From Vibrio sp. 99-8-1 (GTDB taxonomy: Bacteria; Pseudomonadota; Gammaproteobacteria; Enterobacterales; Vibrionaceae), in the NCBI RefSeq assembly GCF_013114595.1, contig NZ_VTXE01000009.1:1-64000 (forward strand): DNA of 64,000 bases, written 5' to 3'. The notes below the pieces were generated by a model. It was not told where the DNA came from and made no database searches. It saw nothing but the letters and a program-made list of their open reading frames with translations. The position numbers and the translations under genes were made by a program. Of this stretch, positions 45,533-55,590 are shown piece by piece (the stretch's first letter is position 1; every line of letters starts with the position of its first letter).

Positions 45533-46076
45533 GACAATTACATTTAGGAAAAGCGCGATTAAGCCATACTAAAAGTTTTCTTATTGTTATAGCAAGTTAT
45601 CAATAGGCACAACGATAACTCGATCGGTTAAAGGAGACATTAAATCCTCAATTACGCATCAAATCTGGCAAAACGCTCCGATGCAGCAACGTAGCCTTCA
45701 TCACACTCTGACCATTTAACTGGCGATTATCAGAAAATATTATCGTGTTTTTTATCAACAACATTAAATGACAACAAACTAACTAAGAAGATTAGTAAAT
45801 AAAACACACCAATATTTATTCATCTATAGAAAATATATAACCAGTTAATTTGAAAAATTAAATTTGACACAATTAACCTTCCAGTCGCAAATAGAAGAAA
45901 ATAACAAAACTATCAATAACCAAATATGAACGACGCTATCTGACTATCGTTATGAACAGCACATATAGTCTAATATTATAATTTACTTATTATAAATTCA
46001 GCTCGCGAATATTGACCCATTACTATTATTGAAATTCACTTATTACTCAAACACTTAAGTTCGGGGTACTCCCACT
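45533..46076. other. intergenic region
   Basis: About 540 AT-rich bases between the divergent ToxR/CadC-like regulator and a chemoreceptor. No gene or strong structure is seen. Confidence 0.4.
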
Positions 46077-47981
46077 ATGGTAAAACTTAGTTTCAAAGGT
46101 GCTTTGCTCGTCTCTATTTCAGTTTTAATAGCGGTGTCCGTTGGTAGCGCAAACTATTTGGCTTATATAAATGAAAGAGATGCGTTGCAATCCAACATTT
46201 TTATAAATGCTGAACAACGAGTAGAGGTAGAAGCAAAACGCATTCAAGATTTTATGAATGGTAAAGCTACCGCCGTCAATAACCTCGCCGATGATTATAA
46301 AACTTTCCAGTACACCTCTGATCACGCACAACGCATGCGTGTTGCAGGCATTACTGCCGATGTTGGAAATATGATGATCGGTTTTAAAAATGGCGATGCC
46401 TATGCTTCTTATAATTATGAAGGCTGGGTCGATCACAAAAACCCCAGCAGTTACGATCCAAGACAGAGACCATGGTATCAGGCTGCGCAACAGACAGGAC
46501 AACTGATATATACCGATGCCTATACCGATGCAACATCAGGCAATTTAATGGTAAGCATCGGGAAGTCGTTTAACGAAGGGGTGGTATTAGCTGATGTATC
46601 TCTGGATGTTTTAAACAAAAGCGTAAAAGAGATCAACATGCTCGGGGCGCTGTCCGTCATCATGTCAGAAGATACCACGGCTCTAGCAAGCACATCTAAT
46701 GTTGTAAAAAACGGCAATAAGCTGACAGATTTCGCCTCTTTAAAAAATGCCGTTCAAACCGTTGTTGGGCAAACACATGCTATGGTTGAGTACCAGTTAA
46801 AGGGCGCAGACAAGATCATGTTTTCACGTCAAATCATACTTGGTGATAAAACATGGTATCTACTGGTAGCTTTAGATAAAAAAATCGTTTTTGCTCCGAT
46901 AGATCAAGCCAAACAGGCGGCGATTTACTCTTCATTTATTTATGTATTAATCAGTATTGTGCTCTCTCTTTTGATTATTAATTACTTATATCGCCCAATA
47001 CTGGCGCTAAAGGCAACGATACAGAGTTTATCAAGTGGTGATGGCGACCTTACTCAGCGCCTTGAGGTGAAATCGAATGATGATCTTGGCCAAATTGCCA
47101 CTGGTGTTAATGAGTTTATCGAAAGCCTACAATCTATGATGCAAGAGATTGAGACATCGACATTAACCCTCAAAACTGACGTTGATGCATTAATGGTGCA
47201 AAGCCAAAACAATTCGGAGATCCTAGCAAAGCACGTCGTTGAAACTGAGCAAATCGTTGCCGCAATCGAACAGATGAATGCTACTGCAGAGACCGTTGCA
47301 CATCATGCCGCAGAGACCGCACAATTTACCTCTGAAGCAGCGGTAATGGGAGGAGACTCATTAACCGTCGTTGGAGAAGCTCAGACCAAAGTGACCTCTC
47401 TTGTCGATGTGGTTGACAGGACCTCCACTAGCATTCGAGAGATGAGTGAAGAAACTAAAGGAATAAACTCAATACTAACGGTAATAGGCGAAATTGCGGA
47501 ACAGACCAACCTACTGGCTTTAAATGCCGCTATTGAGGCCGCAAGAGCGGGAGAACAAGGACGAGGATTTGCAGTCGTTGCCGATGAGGTACGAGCGCTC
47601 GCTAGCCGGACTCAGACCAGCACTGGTGAAATTGAAAAAGCGCTAGGCAGTCTAATCCATGGTAGTGAGTCTGTCAGCAACTCCATGGACACAACCAAAA
47701 CAACCTGCAATGAAACATTCCAAAGTACTGAAATGGTAGGTAAACGAATTAATGGCCTGACTACGCATATATCAGAGATCAATGATCTCAGTACTCAGAT
47801 CGCCACAGCAGCAGAGGAACAAAGTAGTGTCACTCATGAAGTCAGTCGCAATATGGCCTCAATAAATGAAATGGTTAATCAATTGAACAGCAACGGACAA
47901 GAGTCAGCGATGCAAACTCAAAGCATTTCTGAGGTTAATTCGCAGATAACCCAGCTAGTCAGCCGGTTCAAGTTGCGCTAA
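46077..47981 (+). CDS. methyl-accepting chemotaxis protein, dCache amino-acid type
   Basis: A 634-residue chemoreceptor. TM1 spans about 8-28, a double Cache domain about 35-280, TM2 about 282-303, then HAMP and a signalling coil with the invariant tip ([20 protein letters not shown]). The membrane-distal Cache module contains [21 protein letters not shown] and VLADVSLD, the residues that in dCache_1 receptors contact amino-acid ligands. An amino-acid sensor similar to PctA or Mlp37 is therefore a reasonable inference. No pentapeptide tether. Monocistronic with a bidirectional terminator. Confidence 0.92.
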   Translation: MVKLSFKGALLVSISVLIAVSVGSANYLAYINERDALQSNIFINAEQRVEVEAKRIQDFMNGKATAVNNLADDYKTFQYTSDHAQRMRVAGITADVGNMMIGFKNGDAYASYNYEGWVDHKNPSSYDPRQRPWYQAAQQTGQLIYTDAYTDATSGNLMVSIGKSFNEGVVLADVSLDVLNKSVKEINMLGALSVIMSEDTTALASTSNVVKNGNKLTDFASLKNAVQTVVGQTHAMVEYQLKGADKIMFSRQIILGDKTWYLLVALDKKIVFAPIDQAKQAAIYSSFIYVLISIVLSLLIINYLYRPILALKATIQSLSSGDGDLTQRLEVKSNDDLGQIATGVNEFIESLQSMMQEIETSTLTLKTDVDALMVQSQNNSEILAKHVVETEQIVAAIEQMNATAETVAHHAAETAQFTSEAAVMGGDSLTVVGEAQTKVTSLVDVVDRTSTSIREMSEETKGINSILTVIGEIAEQTNLLALNAAIEAARAGEQGRGFAVVADEVRALASRTQTSTGEIEKALGSLIHGSESVSNSMDTTKTTCNETFQSTEMVGKRINGLTTHISEINDLSTQIATAAEEQSSVTHEVSRNMASINEMVNQLNSNGQESAMQTQSISEVNSQITQLVSRFKLR

Positions 47982-48048
47982 TGGCGATCAGTTGTACTCG
48001 TAATCATAATCGTCGTCACGGGCTAAAATAAGCCGTTTGGCTAACAAA

Positions 48049-48082
48049 AAACCTCTAGAGGTGATATCACTTCTAGAGGTTT
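48049..48082. terminator. bidirectional terminator between convergent chemoreceptors
   Basis: The stem AAACCTCTAGA / TCTAGAGGTTT has a long loop that is itself partly palindromic (GTGATATCAC). T-rich flanks lie on both strands, with TTTTTT on the minus strand. Confidence 0.8.
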
Positions 48083-48116
48083 ATCTATTGGCTTAAGCCG
48101 CTATCGCGACCTCTGT

Positions 48117-50069
48117 TTAACTCGCTTCTCTCTCAAGTTTCTCCAAGTTACTTACGACCTCTTTCGATAATGGCTCGACTTCTTTATATAAGTTTTCTGC
48201 TTGCTCAATATTGCCTTTCTCTGACTCAATTAAAATCAACTTGATCACTTCATGCAACCTAGCGTGAGGAGGCTCAATGTTTTTAAATGCCGTCAAATGC
48301 GCGTAGTTTTGCTTTCCTTCGCTGTAATACCATTTACCCAATATGCATTCATGATGAGAACAGGCTTGATCGTGAGTTATCGCGCTGGTGTCACCATTTA
48401 AGTAAGATCGCACTCGAGTTTTCCAAGCTAAATGAGCTTGTTTTGCATTGCTAAAGTCAATGGTCTTGCTTTTACCCAGATCAAAGTCACTAAGCAAACT
48501 TTGCAAATGGATAGCGTTAGAGTTAATACGGTTGGCTTTTTCTTGTAATTGATTCGCCTCGCCTTGAGTCATGGAGGCTTGTTCACTGATAGTTTCAATG
48601 CTTTGGCTCATCTCCACTGCCACCAAGCTCTGCTCTTCCGCTGCTGTTGCAATTTGAGTACTCATGTCGTTAATTAAATTCATACCATCAGCAACTTTGG
48701 CAAAAATTTCACGAGAAGAAGCCACTTTAGATAGGGCATCTTGTGCCTCTTGATTATTTACTTCAATGGTTTTCGCCGAATCCACGATGCCTTCGGATAA
48801 ACTGTCGAGCATCGAGCGTATCTCTTGAGTCGCCTCCTGTGTTCGAACCGCGAGTCCACGTACCTCGTCGGCAACAACTGCAAAGCCGCGCCCCTGTTCC
48901 CCGGCCCTAGCCGCTTCAATAGCCGCATTTAACGCCAACAAATTGGTTTGATCTGCGATACCACTTATTACATCGGTGATTTTACTGATCTGTTCACTAT
49001 CAGCAGATAAGGTGTTGATTTTTTCAGTTGTCGCAGACAGCTCCGCCGAAAAAGCTTCCATTGAATGCAGCGTATTTCTAACCACATCATCCCCTTCAGA
49101 CACCGTTGCATTCGCTTCGTTTGTAGTATCTGACGAATTAACGGCATTCTTTGATACCTCTTCAACCGTTGCACTCATTTCATTCATGGCAGTGGCCACT
49201 TGAGCCGTATGACCCGCCTGATGCTCCATATTTCTCAACATACTAAAACTTGCTGCAGACAATTGATCTGCCGATACAATCAAGTCCTGAGTAGATGAAA
49301 CAACTTGTCCGAGGATAGTTTTACTTCTTGCTTGCAGTAGTTTTACTGCCGCTATCGTTCTACCCACTTCATTCATTGTCCCTATTTCAATTTTTTGATT
49401 GTAATCACCGCTGGTCATCTCTCTTAATCGAGCACGAATGTCATTTAGCGGATAGAGAAGTCCTTTTATAGAGCGCCACCATGCAAATGCGGTCGCTAAA
49501 ATAGAGATAGATAACAACACTGTCAGTACTGGGTGCGCATCTTTTAAACTAAAATAAAGAGCAATAGAAAGGGCGACAATATTGAAACTGAAGATTGAGT
49601 TGAATTGAGTTTTAAATGAGAGTTGACGAAGAATACTGGGTCTAGGCAGCTTCAAACTGCCATCACTGTTCATTTTCGAGTATAGGGTTTCTGCTTTCGC
49701 TATTTGTTCCCTAGATGGCTCGGAACGTACCGATTGATAACCCGTAATTGAACCGTCTTTAAATACTGGTGTTACAAAAGCTTCTACCCAATAATGGTCA
49801 CCATTTTTGCATCTATTTTTTACGATCCCTCGCCATGCAGAGCCTTCACGAACCGTTTCCCATAAGCTTTCAAAAGCGGCTTTAGGCATATCTGGATGAC
49901 GTACAATATTATGATCTTGGCCAATGAGCTCATCTAAACTAAAACCACTAATGGATAAAAACGCATCATTTACATAGCGAATTTTCCCATCAAGGTCCGT
50001 AACAGAAACAAGATCCTCTGAAGAGATAAATTTCTGCTCTTTTGATGTAATTGGTTGGTTGTTACGCAT
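48117..50069 (-). CDS. PAS- and CZB-containing methyl-accepting chemotaxis protein, Aer-like
   Basis: A 650-residue receptor without a periplasmic sensor. An N-terminal PAS domain (about 15-115, [28 protein letters not shown]) resembles Aer. Two short adjacent helices (about 155-190) anchor it, followed by HAMP and the MCP signalling domain with its invariant tip. The C-terminus is a CZB zinc-binding domain (about 535-640; [21 protein letters not shown] supply the His/Cys ligands). It probably senses internal redox or energy state through PAS, and zinc/hypochlorite-type signals through CZB; these roles are inferred from other bacteria. ATG with AGGGGA upstream. Confidence 0.93.
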   Translation of the reverse strand: MRNNQPITSKEQKFISSEDLVSVTDLDGKIRYVNDAFLSISGFSLDELIGQDHNIVRHPDMPKAAFESLWETVREGSAWRGIVKNRCKNGDHYWVEAFVTPVFKDGSITGYQSVRSEPSREQIAKAETLYSKMNSDGSLKLPRPSILRQLSFKTQFNSIFSFNIVALSIALYFSLKDAHPVLTVLLSISILATAFAWWRSIKGLLYPLNDIRARLREMTSGDYNQKIEIGTMNEVGRTIAAVKLLQARSKTILGQVVSSTQDLIVSADQLSAASFSMLRNMEHQAGHTAQVATAMNEMSATVEEVSKNAVNSSDTTNEANATVSEGDDVVRNTLHSMEAFSAELSATTEKINTLSADSEQISKITDVISGIADQTNLLALNAAIEAARAGEQGRGFAVVADEVRGLAVRTQEATQEIRSMLDSLSEGIVDSAKTIEVNNQEAQDALSKVASSREIFAKVADGMNLINDMSTQIATAAEEQSLVAVEMSQSIETISEQASMTQGEANQLQEKANRINSNAIHLQSLLSDFDLGKSKTIDFSNAKQAHLAWKTRVRSYLNGDTSAITHDQACSHHECILGKWYYSEGKQNYAHLTAFKNIEPPHARLHEVIKLILIESEKGNIEQAENLYKEVEPLSKEVVSNLEKLEREAS

Positions 50070-50415
50070 TCAGTCCCCTTATCTATACAATTTAGGTATC
50101 CACTCCAATGACCTTAAGATGTCGTATTCAGTCCCGCATTGATGATGCTTATCTTAAAAAACAACGGAAAAAAACTGCATGCTCAAACCAATGCCTTGCT
50201 CAAAAGCCAATAAAATCAGGCTGAGCACGTAATCTAAAATCACTAAAGTACAATTTAATAATAGAAAACAACAATGCGTTATCAACTTGTTACATCACAT
50301 ATTACTGATAACAATACCTTTAATAGATGGAAATCAATTTATCATCGCTATATCCTGTGCAAACTTCTCAAGTTCATTTATTTTTCTTTCTCAAAACATC
50401 AAGGTTACTCAAAAC
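50070..50415. other. intergenic region upstream of the RDD protein
   Basis: About 345 bases between a divergent chemoreceptor and the RDD gene. An in-frame extension of the RDD gene back to 50287 exists but looks non-coding. Nothing else is seen. Confidence 0.4.
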
Positions 50416-50874
50416 ATGAACCCTCCAGCCAGTTTATTTAGGCGTTTAGCCGCATTAATGTATGACGGATTAATCATCTTAGCGATTGAAATGCTAGCTG
50501 GCGGACTGGTTGTCGCCATTTTAGAAGCTTTTGTCGCTGGCGGATTGATGACCTATGGCCCTTATCAAGATGTGAGTGACTTATTAGCTCATCACCCTAT
50601 TTGGAGCTACGTATATACCGCTTATCTCGGCATTGTCTGGATTGGATTCTTTGTTTTCTTTTGGACCAAAGCTGGGCAAACGTTGGGGATGCGAGCATGG
50701 AAATTACGCGTACAAAGCCTTGATGGCCGCTTAATTAGTAAGCGACAAGCTTTGATAAGAGTAGGAACATCCTGCTTTGGCTTAGCCAATTTACTGGTAC
50801 CTTTTCACCCTAAAAAAAGAGGTTTTCACGACCTTTGGGCAAAAACGGAAGTAGTGGTACTGAGCAGAGTTTAA
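50416..50874 (+). CDS. RDD family membrane protein
   Basis: A 152-residue RDD protein with three predicted helices (about 20-42, 65-90 and 118-132). The Arg of FRRLAALMYD and the two Asp-region residues, plus GQTLGMRAWKLRV, define the family. Some RDD proteins act in ion transport or antiporter activity, but most have no known role. ATG 50416 is the natural start (MNPPASLFRR); the longer ORF to 50287 gives an atypical N-terminus. It ends toward lptG with a shared terminator. Confidence 0.85.
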   Translation: MNPPASLFRRLAALMYDGLIILAIEMLAGGLVVAILEAFVAGGLMTYGPYQDVSDLLAHHPIWSYVYTAYLGIVWIGFFVFFWTKAGQTLGMRAWKLRVQSLDGRLISKRQALIRVGTSCFGLANLLVPFHPKKRGFHDLWAKTEVVVLSRV

Positions 50875-50991
50875 TGGCCAAGGTTAAGTTAAAAGAGAAA
50901 TGTATTGGCAAAGTTATTCGCCAATGAATAACACGCTTAAACGCAATTTGACGACCTAATTACTGCGATTAGAATAGGTCATATAAAATAG

Positions 50992-51017
50992 AAAAGGAGG
51001 CATTTGGCCTCCTTTTT
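50992..51017. terminator. bidirectional terminator between RDD gene and lptG
   Basis: The stem AAAAGGAGGC / GCCTCCTTTT with a 5-base loop is followed by T on the plus strand and, in reverse, by TTTTC. Confidence 0.8.
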
Positions 51018-51038
51018 CAGTCAAACAGTGAATCTTTA

Positions 51039-52109
51039 TTATACGTTTCGCCGCAGCAATAAAATTGCCACCCCTAAAAAGAGAATACTCGGCGCCACAG
51101 CCCCAACAATGGCCGGGATCTCGTACACTAAGCTAAGAGGTCCAAAAAACTCACTGGAAATATAGAAAGAAAACCCAACCACGATACCCGATATTATCCT
51201 TGCGCCCATCGTCACACTTCGCAGAGGACCAAAAACAAACGACAACGACAATAGCATCATCACTGCAATCGCCAATGGCTGCGTCAACTTGCGCCAAAAT
51301 GCTAATTCATAGCGAGAAGCATCTTGCTCCGACGCCTTCAGATAATTTACATAATCGTAAATACCGGTAAGTGTCAATTCCTCAGGTTTCACCGTCACAA
51401 TTGACAACTTGTCTGGCTCTAAGTTGGTCTTCCACTGATAGTTAGGTGAGACTTCTTTATATAGCTGAATAGAACCATCCATGTAAGTCTTTTGCACATC
51501 TTGTAAGTTCCATACCTGATCACCCATATATTGCGCTGATGCTGCATAAATGATGGTATTAAGCGTGTTACTTCTGTCAAAGCTCCAAATATTAATGCCA
51601 TTTAATTCTTCATCGTCAACTCTGGCAATAAATACGTAATCATTAGCATCACGAGCCCATACCCCACTTCTCACCGAGACAATATTGCCACCAGACAGAG
51701 CAAAAGCACGAACTTCCCTTGCCAACTTAGCAGACTGAGGAGCGCCCCACTCGCCAATGGCGATAATTATAAGCATAAGGGGAAGCGCTGTTTTTAAGAC
51801 AGAAACACCAATATCCAGTTTAGAAAAACCGGCCGCCTGCATAACTGTCAATTCAGAGCTAGAAGCTAACATGCCAAGAGCGATAAGAGAGCCTAGTAGT
51901 GTTGCCATTGGGAAGAACATACTGATGTCCCACGGCACCTCCAGCAGAACATAATACAATGCATGCATCATGTCATAGGTACCTTTGCCTACTTTTCTTA
52001 ACTGCTCTACATATTTAATGATGCCAGACAAACCAACCAAAGTAGCCAATGTGAGCGATGTCGTCGCAATAATGGTTTTACCAATATAAAGATCGAATAT
52101 CTTAAACAC
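51039..52109 (-). CDS. lptG: LPS export permease LptG
   Basis: A 356-residue inner-membrane subunit of the LptB2FGC transporter that extracts lipopolysaccharide from the inner membrane. The YjgP/YjgQ family layout is present: helices at about 12-35, 55-80 and 100-120, a periplasmic jellyroll (about 130-270) and three C-terminal helices. The start overlaps the last 8 bases of lptF, the conserved gene pair. Length agrees with the family. Confidence 0.95.
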   Translation of the reverse strand: MFKIFDLYIGKTIIATTSLTLATLVGLSGIIKYVEQLRKVGKGTYDMMHALYYVLLEVPWDISMFFPMATLLGSLIALGMLASSSELTVMQAAGFSKLDIGVSVLKTALPLMLIIIAIGEWGAPQSAKLAREVRAFALSGGNIVSVRSGVWARDANDYVFIARVDDEELNGINIWSFDRSNTLNTIIYAASAQYMGDQVWNLQDVQKTYMDGSIQLYKEVSPNYQWKTNLEPDKLSIVTVKPEELTLTGIYDYVNYLKASEQDASRYELAFWRKLTQPLAIAVMMLLSLSFVFGPLRSVTMGARIISGIVVGFSFYISSEFFGPLSLVYEIPAIVGAVAPSILFLGVAILLLRRNV

Positions 52110-53211
52110 GTTTAACTAACCTTTTTTGTCTAAATTTATCTTTAATTCGTCTCACCGCAACACTGTCCATATAGTTCAGAGTTAGCCCAGCGATAAATAA
52201 GGCGATATTGACCGGCCACATACCAATAACCACGGGGATATTTCCCTCTTCAATAGCAGACTTACAAGCACTGAGCGCCAAGAAATAGGTCATATAAATC
52301 AAAAGAGCAGGCCCCATTTTGGCGAATCGACCCTGTCTTGGGTTTACTGACGACAAGGGCACAACGATTAATGTTAGTAGTGGAATACATACAATTAATG
52401 AAATCCGCCATTGAAGTTCTGCGTGTGCTTGCCTTTCAGAAGAAGCCAATAGTTCAATGGTTGGCATATCTTCCCAGTCTCGCCCACCTTTTTTTACTTC
52501 TCGCTGACCAATCAAAGCATCGTATTGATCATATTTTGTCACCATATAATCGAGGCGAGTTGGAACCCCTTCGTAACGGGTACCTTCAATAAGAGATAGG
52601 ATCTGTCGACCATCGGCCAACTCTTTTACCACACCAGACTTTGCCATCATCACACTAGGTAAAATGGAGTCTCTAGGTAATATTTGTGCAACGAAAACAT
52701 CGGTTAACTGTTTATTTTTCACATCATCAATAAACACAACTGCCGATCCATCCGGTGTTCGCTGAAATTGCCCCTTCTGTAACAGCTCAACACTGGTATC
52801 CGCTTGCAGCTGTTCCATGGTTTCAGCCCGCTTATCTAAAGCCCAAGGTGTTAACCATAAAGAGTTAAAAGCGGACGCACCTGCGGTAATCAAAGCAAGA
52901 TAAAATGCAGCTTGTATCAAGAACTTATTCCCGATTCCTGTGGCATTCATTACAGTTATCTCGCTTTCAGCGTAAAGACGCCCAAAAGTGATTAATATTC
53001 CCACATATATACTTAAGGGCAGCATCATAGCTCCCATGGCGGGCATATTTAAACCAACAAACGTCAGTATCAAATTGGCGGGAATATCACCGTCTGACGC
53101 CTGTGCCAAAATACTGATGAATTTTTGACTTAAAAAAATCAGAAACAGTATAAAAAAGATGGCCAATTGGCTTTTGATTGTCTCGCGGATCAAATATCTA
53201 ACAATAATCAC
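52102..53211 (-). CDS. lptF: LPS export permease LptF
   Basis: A 369-residue partner of LptG with the same six-helix plus jellyroll architecture (MIIVRYLIRETIKSQLAIFFILFL by region; the periplasmic domain carries FIDDV and YDALIGQREV). It is divergent from pepA, the standard gammaproteobacterial arrangement. It starts the lptF-lptG operon. Confidence 0.95.
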   Translation of the reverse strand: MIIVRYLIRETIKSQLAIFFILFLIFLSQKFISILAQASDGDIPANLILTFVGLNMPAMGAMMLPLSIYVGILITFGRLYAESEITVMNATGIGNKFLIQAAFYLALITAGASAFNSLWLTPWALDKRAETMEQLQADTSVELLQKGQFQRTPDGSAVVFIDDVKNKQLTDVFVAQILPRDSILPSVMMAKSGVVKELADGRQILSLIEGTRYEGVPTRLDYMVTKYDQYDALIGQREVKKGGRDWEDMPTIELLASSERQAHAELQWRISLIVCIPLLTLIVVPLSSVNPRQGRFAKMGPALLIYMTYFLALSACKSAIEEGNIPVVIGMWPVNIALFIAGLTLNYMDSVAVRRIKDKFRQKRLVKRV

Positions 53212-53389
53212 GCTAAAAGTACCTATACAAAACTTGTTTTTTTGCTCTAATCACTATAATTTCTCGTTAAACCTTTTATTTTATAAATTTTTAACTGATT
53301 GTTGATGTCTAACTTGGATCGATTTTAAAAGGCTAAGTTCCGATTATCCAACATTTAGTTTGATTTGTCTTTAACATGTAGGAGTTTGC

Positions 53390-54898
53390 ATGGAGTTCAG
53401 TGTAAAAAGTGGCAGCCCAGAGAAACAACGCAGCGCTTGTATCGTCGTAGGCGTATTCGAACCTCGTCGACTTTCTCCAGTGGCTGAACAACTAGATAAG
53501 ATCAGTGACGGCTATATTAGTTCACTACTGCGTCGAGGTGATCTAGAAGGTAAACCCGGTCAAATGTTGCTATTGCATCAAGTTCCAGGGGTACTTTCAG
53601 AAAGAGTTCTTCTTGTCGGTTGTGGTAAAGAACGTGAACTCGGTGAACGTCAATACAAAGAGATTATCCAAAAAACCATCAGCACCCTAAACGAAACAGG
53701 CTCGATGGAGGCAGTATGCTTCTTAACAGAATTGCACGTTAAAGGACGCGATACCTATTGGAAAGTACGTCAAGCCGTTGAGTCAACCAACGATGGTCTC
53801 TACACTTTTGATCAATTTAAGAGTAATAAGCCAGAAACTCGCCGCCCTCTGCGTAAGTTGGTATTCAATGTCCCTACACGCCGCGAGCTAAATTTAGGTG
53901 AAAAGGCCATTGCTCACGGGCTAGCGGTTTCATCCGGTGTTAAAGCATCCAAAGATTTAGGCAACATGCCACCAAACGTTGCCAACCCTGCCTACTTAGC
54001 CTCTCAGGCCCGTCGTCTTGCTGATGACTATGAGTCCATCACCAGTAAAATTATCGGTGAAGAAGAGATGGAAAAGCTAGGAATGACCTCTTACCTTGCC
54101 GTTGGGCGTGGTTCTCACAATGAGTCCATGATGTCGGTAATGGAGTACAAAGGGAGCCCTGATCCAGAAGCCAAACCGATCGTCATCATTGGTAAGGGCC
54201 TCACATTTGACTCCGGCGGTATCTCATTAAAACCAGGCGAAGCCATGGATGAGATGAAATACGACATGTGCGGAGCAGCATCTGTTTTTGGTGCGATGAA
54301 AGCGTTAGCCAAATTGGACCTGCCGATTAATGTCATCATGATCTTAGCGGGTTGTGAAAACATGCCGGGCAGCAATGCATACCGTCCGGGAGACATTCTC
54401 ACTACTATGTCAGGTCAAACGGTAGAAGTTCTTAATACCGATGCTGAAGGTCGCTTAGTTCTGTGTGATGCCCTCACCTATGCAGAGCGTTTTGAGCCTG
54501 AATGTGTGATTGATGTGGCAACCCTAACCGGCGCTTGTGTTATCGCACTAGGTCACCATATCAGTGGATTAGTATCGAACCACAATCCACTCGCGCATGA
54601 ACTGGTTAATGCTTCTGAGCAAGCGGGTGATCGAGCATGGCGCATGCCTATGGCAGATGAGTACCAAGAACAGTTAGCCAGTCCATTTGCGGATATGGCA
54701 AATATTGGTGGACGCCCGGGAGGTACCATTACTGCTGGTTGCTTCCTGTCTAAGTTTGCTAAAAAATACAATTGGGCACATATTGATATTGCTGGAACAG
54801 CATGGAAATCAGGCAAAGCGAAAGGTTCTACCGGACGTCCCGTCTCAATGCTTGTCCAGTTCCTGCTAAATCGCAGTGGCCAAGAAATTGAAGAGTAA
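53390..54898 (+). CDS. pepA: leucyl aminopeptidase PepA
   Basis: A 502-residue cytosolic M17 aminopeptidase, and in related bacteria also a DNA-binding accessory protein (XerCD, carAB). The catalytic domain has [16 protein letters not shown] with metal-binding residues and the signature [10 protein letters not shown] at about 350. It releases N-terminal residues, preferably Leu, with two divalent metals. TAGGAG precedes the ATG. It is divergent from lptF; the holC gene follows after a hairpin. Confidence 0.97.
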   Translation: MEFSVKSGSPEKQRSACIVVGVFEPRRLSPVAEQLDKISDGYISSLLRRGDLEGKPGQMLLLHQVPGVLSERVLLVGCGKERELGERQYKEIIQKTISTLNETGSMEAVCFLTELHVKGRDTYWKVRQAVESTNDGLYTFDQFKSNKPETRRPLRKLVFNVPTRRELNLGEKAIAHGLAVSSGVKASKDLGNMPPNVANPAYLASQARRLADDYESITSKIIGEEEMEKLGMTSYLAVGRGSHNESMMSVMEYKGSPDPEAKPIVIIGKGLTFDSGGISLKPGEAMDEMKYDMCGAASVFGAMKALAKLDLPINVIMILAGCENMPGSNAYRPGDILTTMSGQTVEVLNTDAEGRLVLCDALTYAERFEPECVIDVATLTGACVIALGHHISGLVSNHNPLAHELVNASEQAGDRAWRMPMADEYQEQLASPFADMANIGGRPGGTITAGCFLSKFAKKYNWAHIDIAGTAWKSGKAKGSTGRPVSMLVQFLLNRSGQEIEE

Positions 54899-54909
54899 AC
54901 ATTCAATTT

Positions 54910-54938
54910 AGAAAAGGGCCACAAGGCCCTTTTCTTTT
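54910..54938 (+). terminator. terminator between pepA and holC
   Basis: The stem AAAAGGGCC / GGCCCTTTT is followed by CTTTTAT, only 10 bases before the holC start, so read-through or a separate holC promoter is needed. Confidence 0.75.
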
Positions 54939-54947
54939 ATCTAAATT

Positions 54948-55400
54948 ATGAATACTGCAACTTTCTACATCATTCAAGCTGACTCTGTTCAATGCACCAA
55001 GGCGGGCTTTGAAGAGTATGTTCTGTTTCTCATTGAGCATTTCTCTTTGCAAGGTGCCAAGTTGTACCTCAATACCGAAGATAAACAGCAAGCAGAACAT
55101 TGGGATAACTTGATTTGGCAACGGCCAACAGAGCGTTTTTTACCGCATCATTTAATTGGTGAAGGGCCCAAAAACGGCACAGGAATAGAAATTGGCTACA
55201 GCAAATTGAAGCCTAGCTGGAATAGGCAACTAGTAATAAATGTGGCGAATGATAAGACAAACTTTGCGGGATCCTTTAATCAAGTGGTAGACTTCGTTCC
55301 TTGTGATGAAAATGCAAAGCAACTTGCTCGAGAAAGATATAAAATCTACCGTCAAGCTGGCTATCAATTGCAGACGATCGACATAAACCATCAAAAGTAG
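54948..55400 (+). CDS. holC: DNA polymerase III subunit chi
   Basis: A 150-residue chi subunit. The HolC pattern is present (ATFYIIQ, LSLIEH-like helix, HWDNLIWQRPTERFLPHHL, NVANDKTNFAGSFNQVVDFVP). It contacts SSB and the psi subunit in the clamp loader. Located between pepA and valS as in other gammaproteobacteria. ATG follows AT-rich sequence without a strong ribosome site. Confidence 0.95.
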   Translation: MNTATFYIIQADSVQCTKAGFEEYVLFLIEHFSLQGAKLYLNTEDKQQAEHWDNLIWQRPTERFLPHHLIGEGPKNGTGIEIGYSKLKPSWNRQLVINVANDKTNFAGSFNQVVDFVPCDENAKQLARERYKIYRQAGYQLQTIDINHQK

Positions 55401-55590
55401 TCAATCCTTATAGTTAAGCTCTCCCAATAGAGAGTTCACTTATAACGATTGACATAAATTAACTACATTCAGAACCCATCCTTAAACCGTTGGGCTTAGA
55501 GTAAGACGACAGGTAACGCTATATAAATATATAGGTTTATCAATCGGCTAAGCGATAAGTTCAATAGAAAAAAAAGGATAGAAGAGCGCT

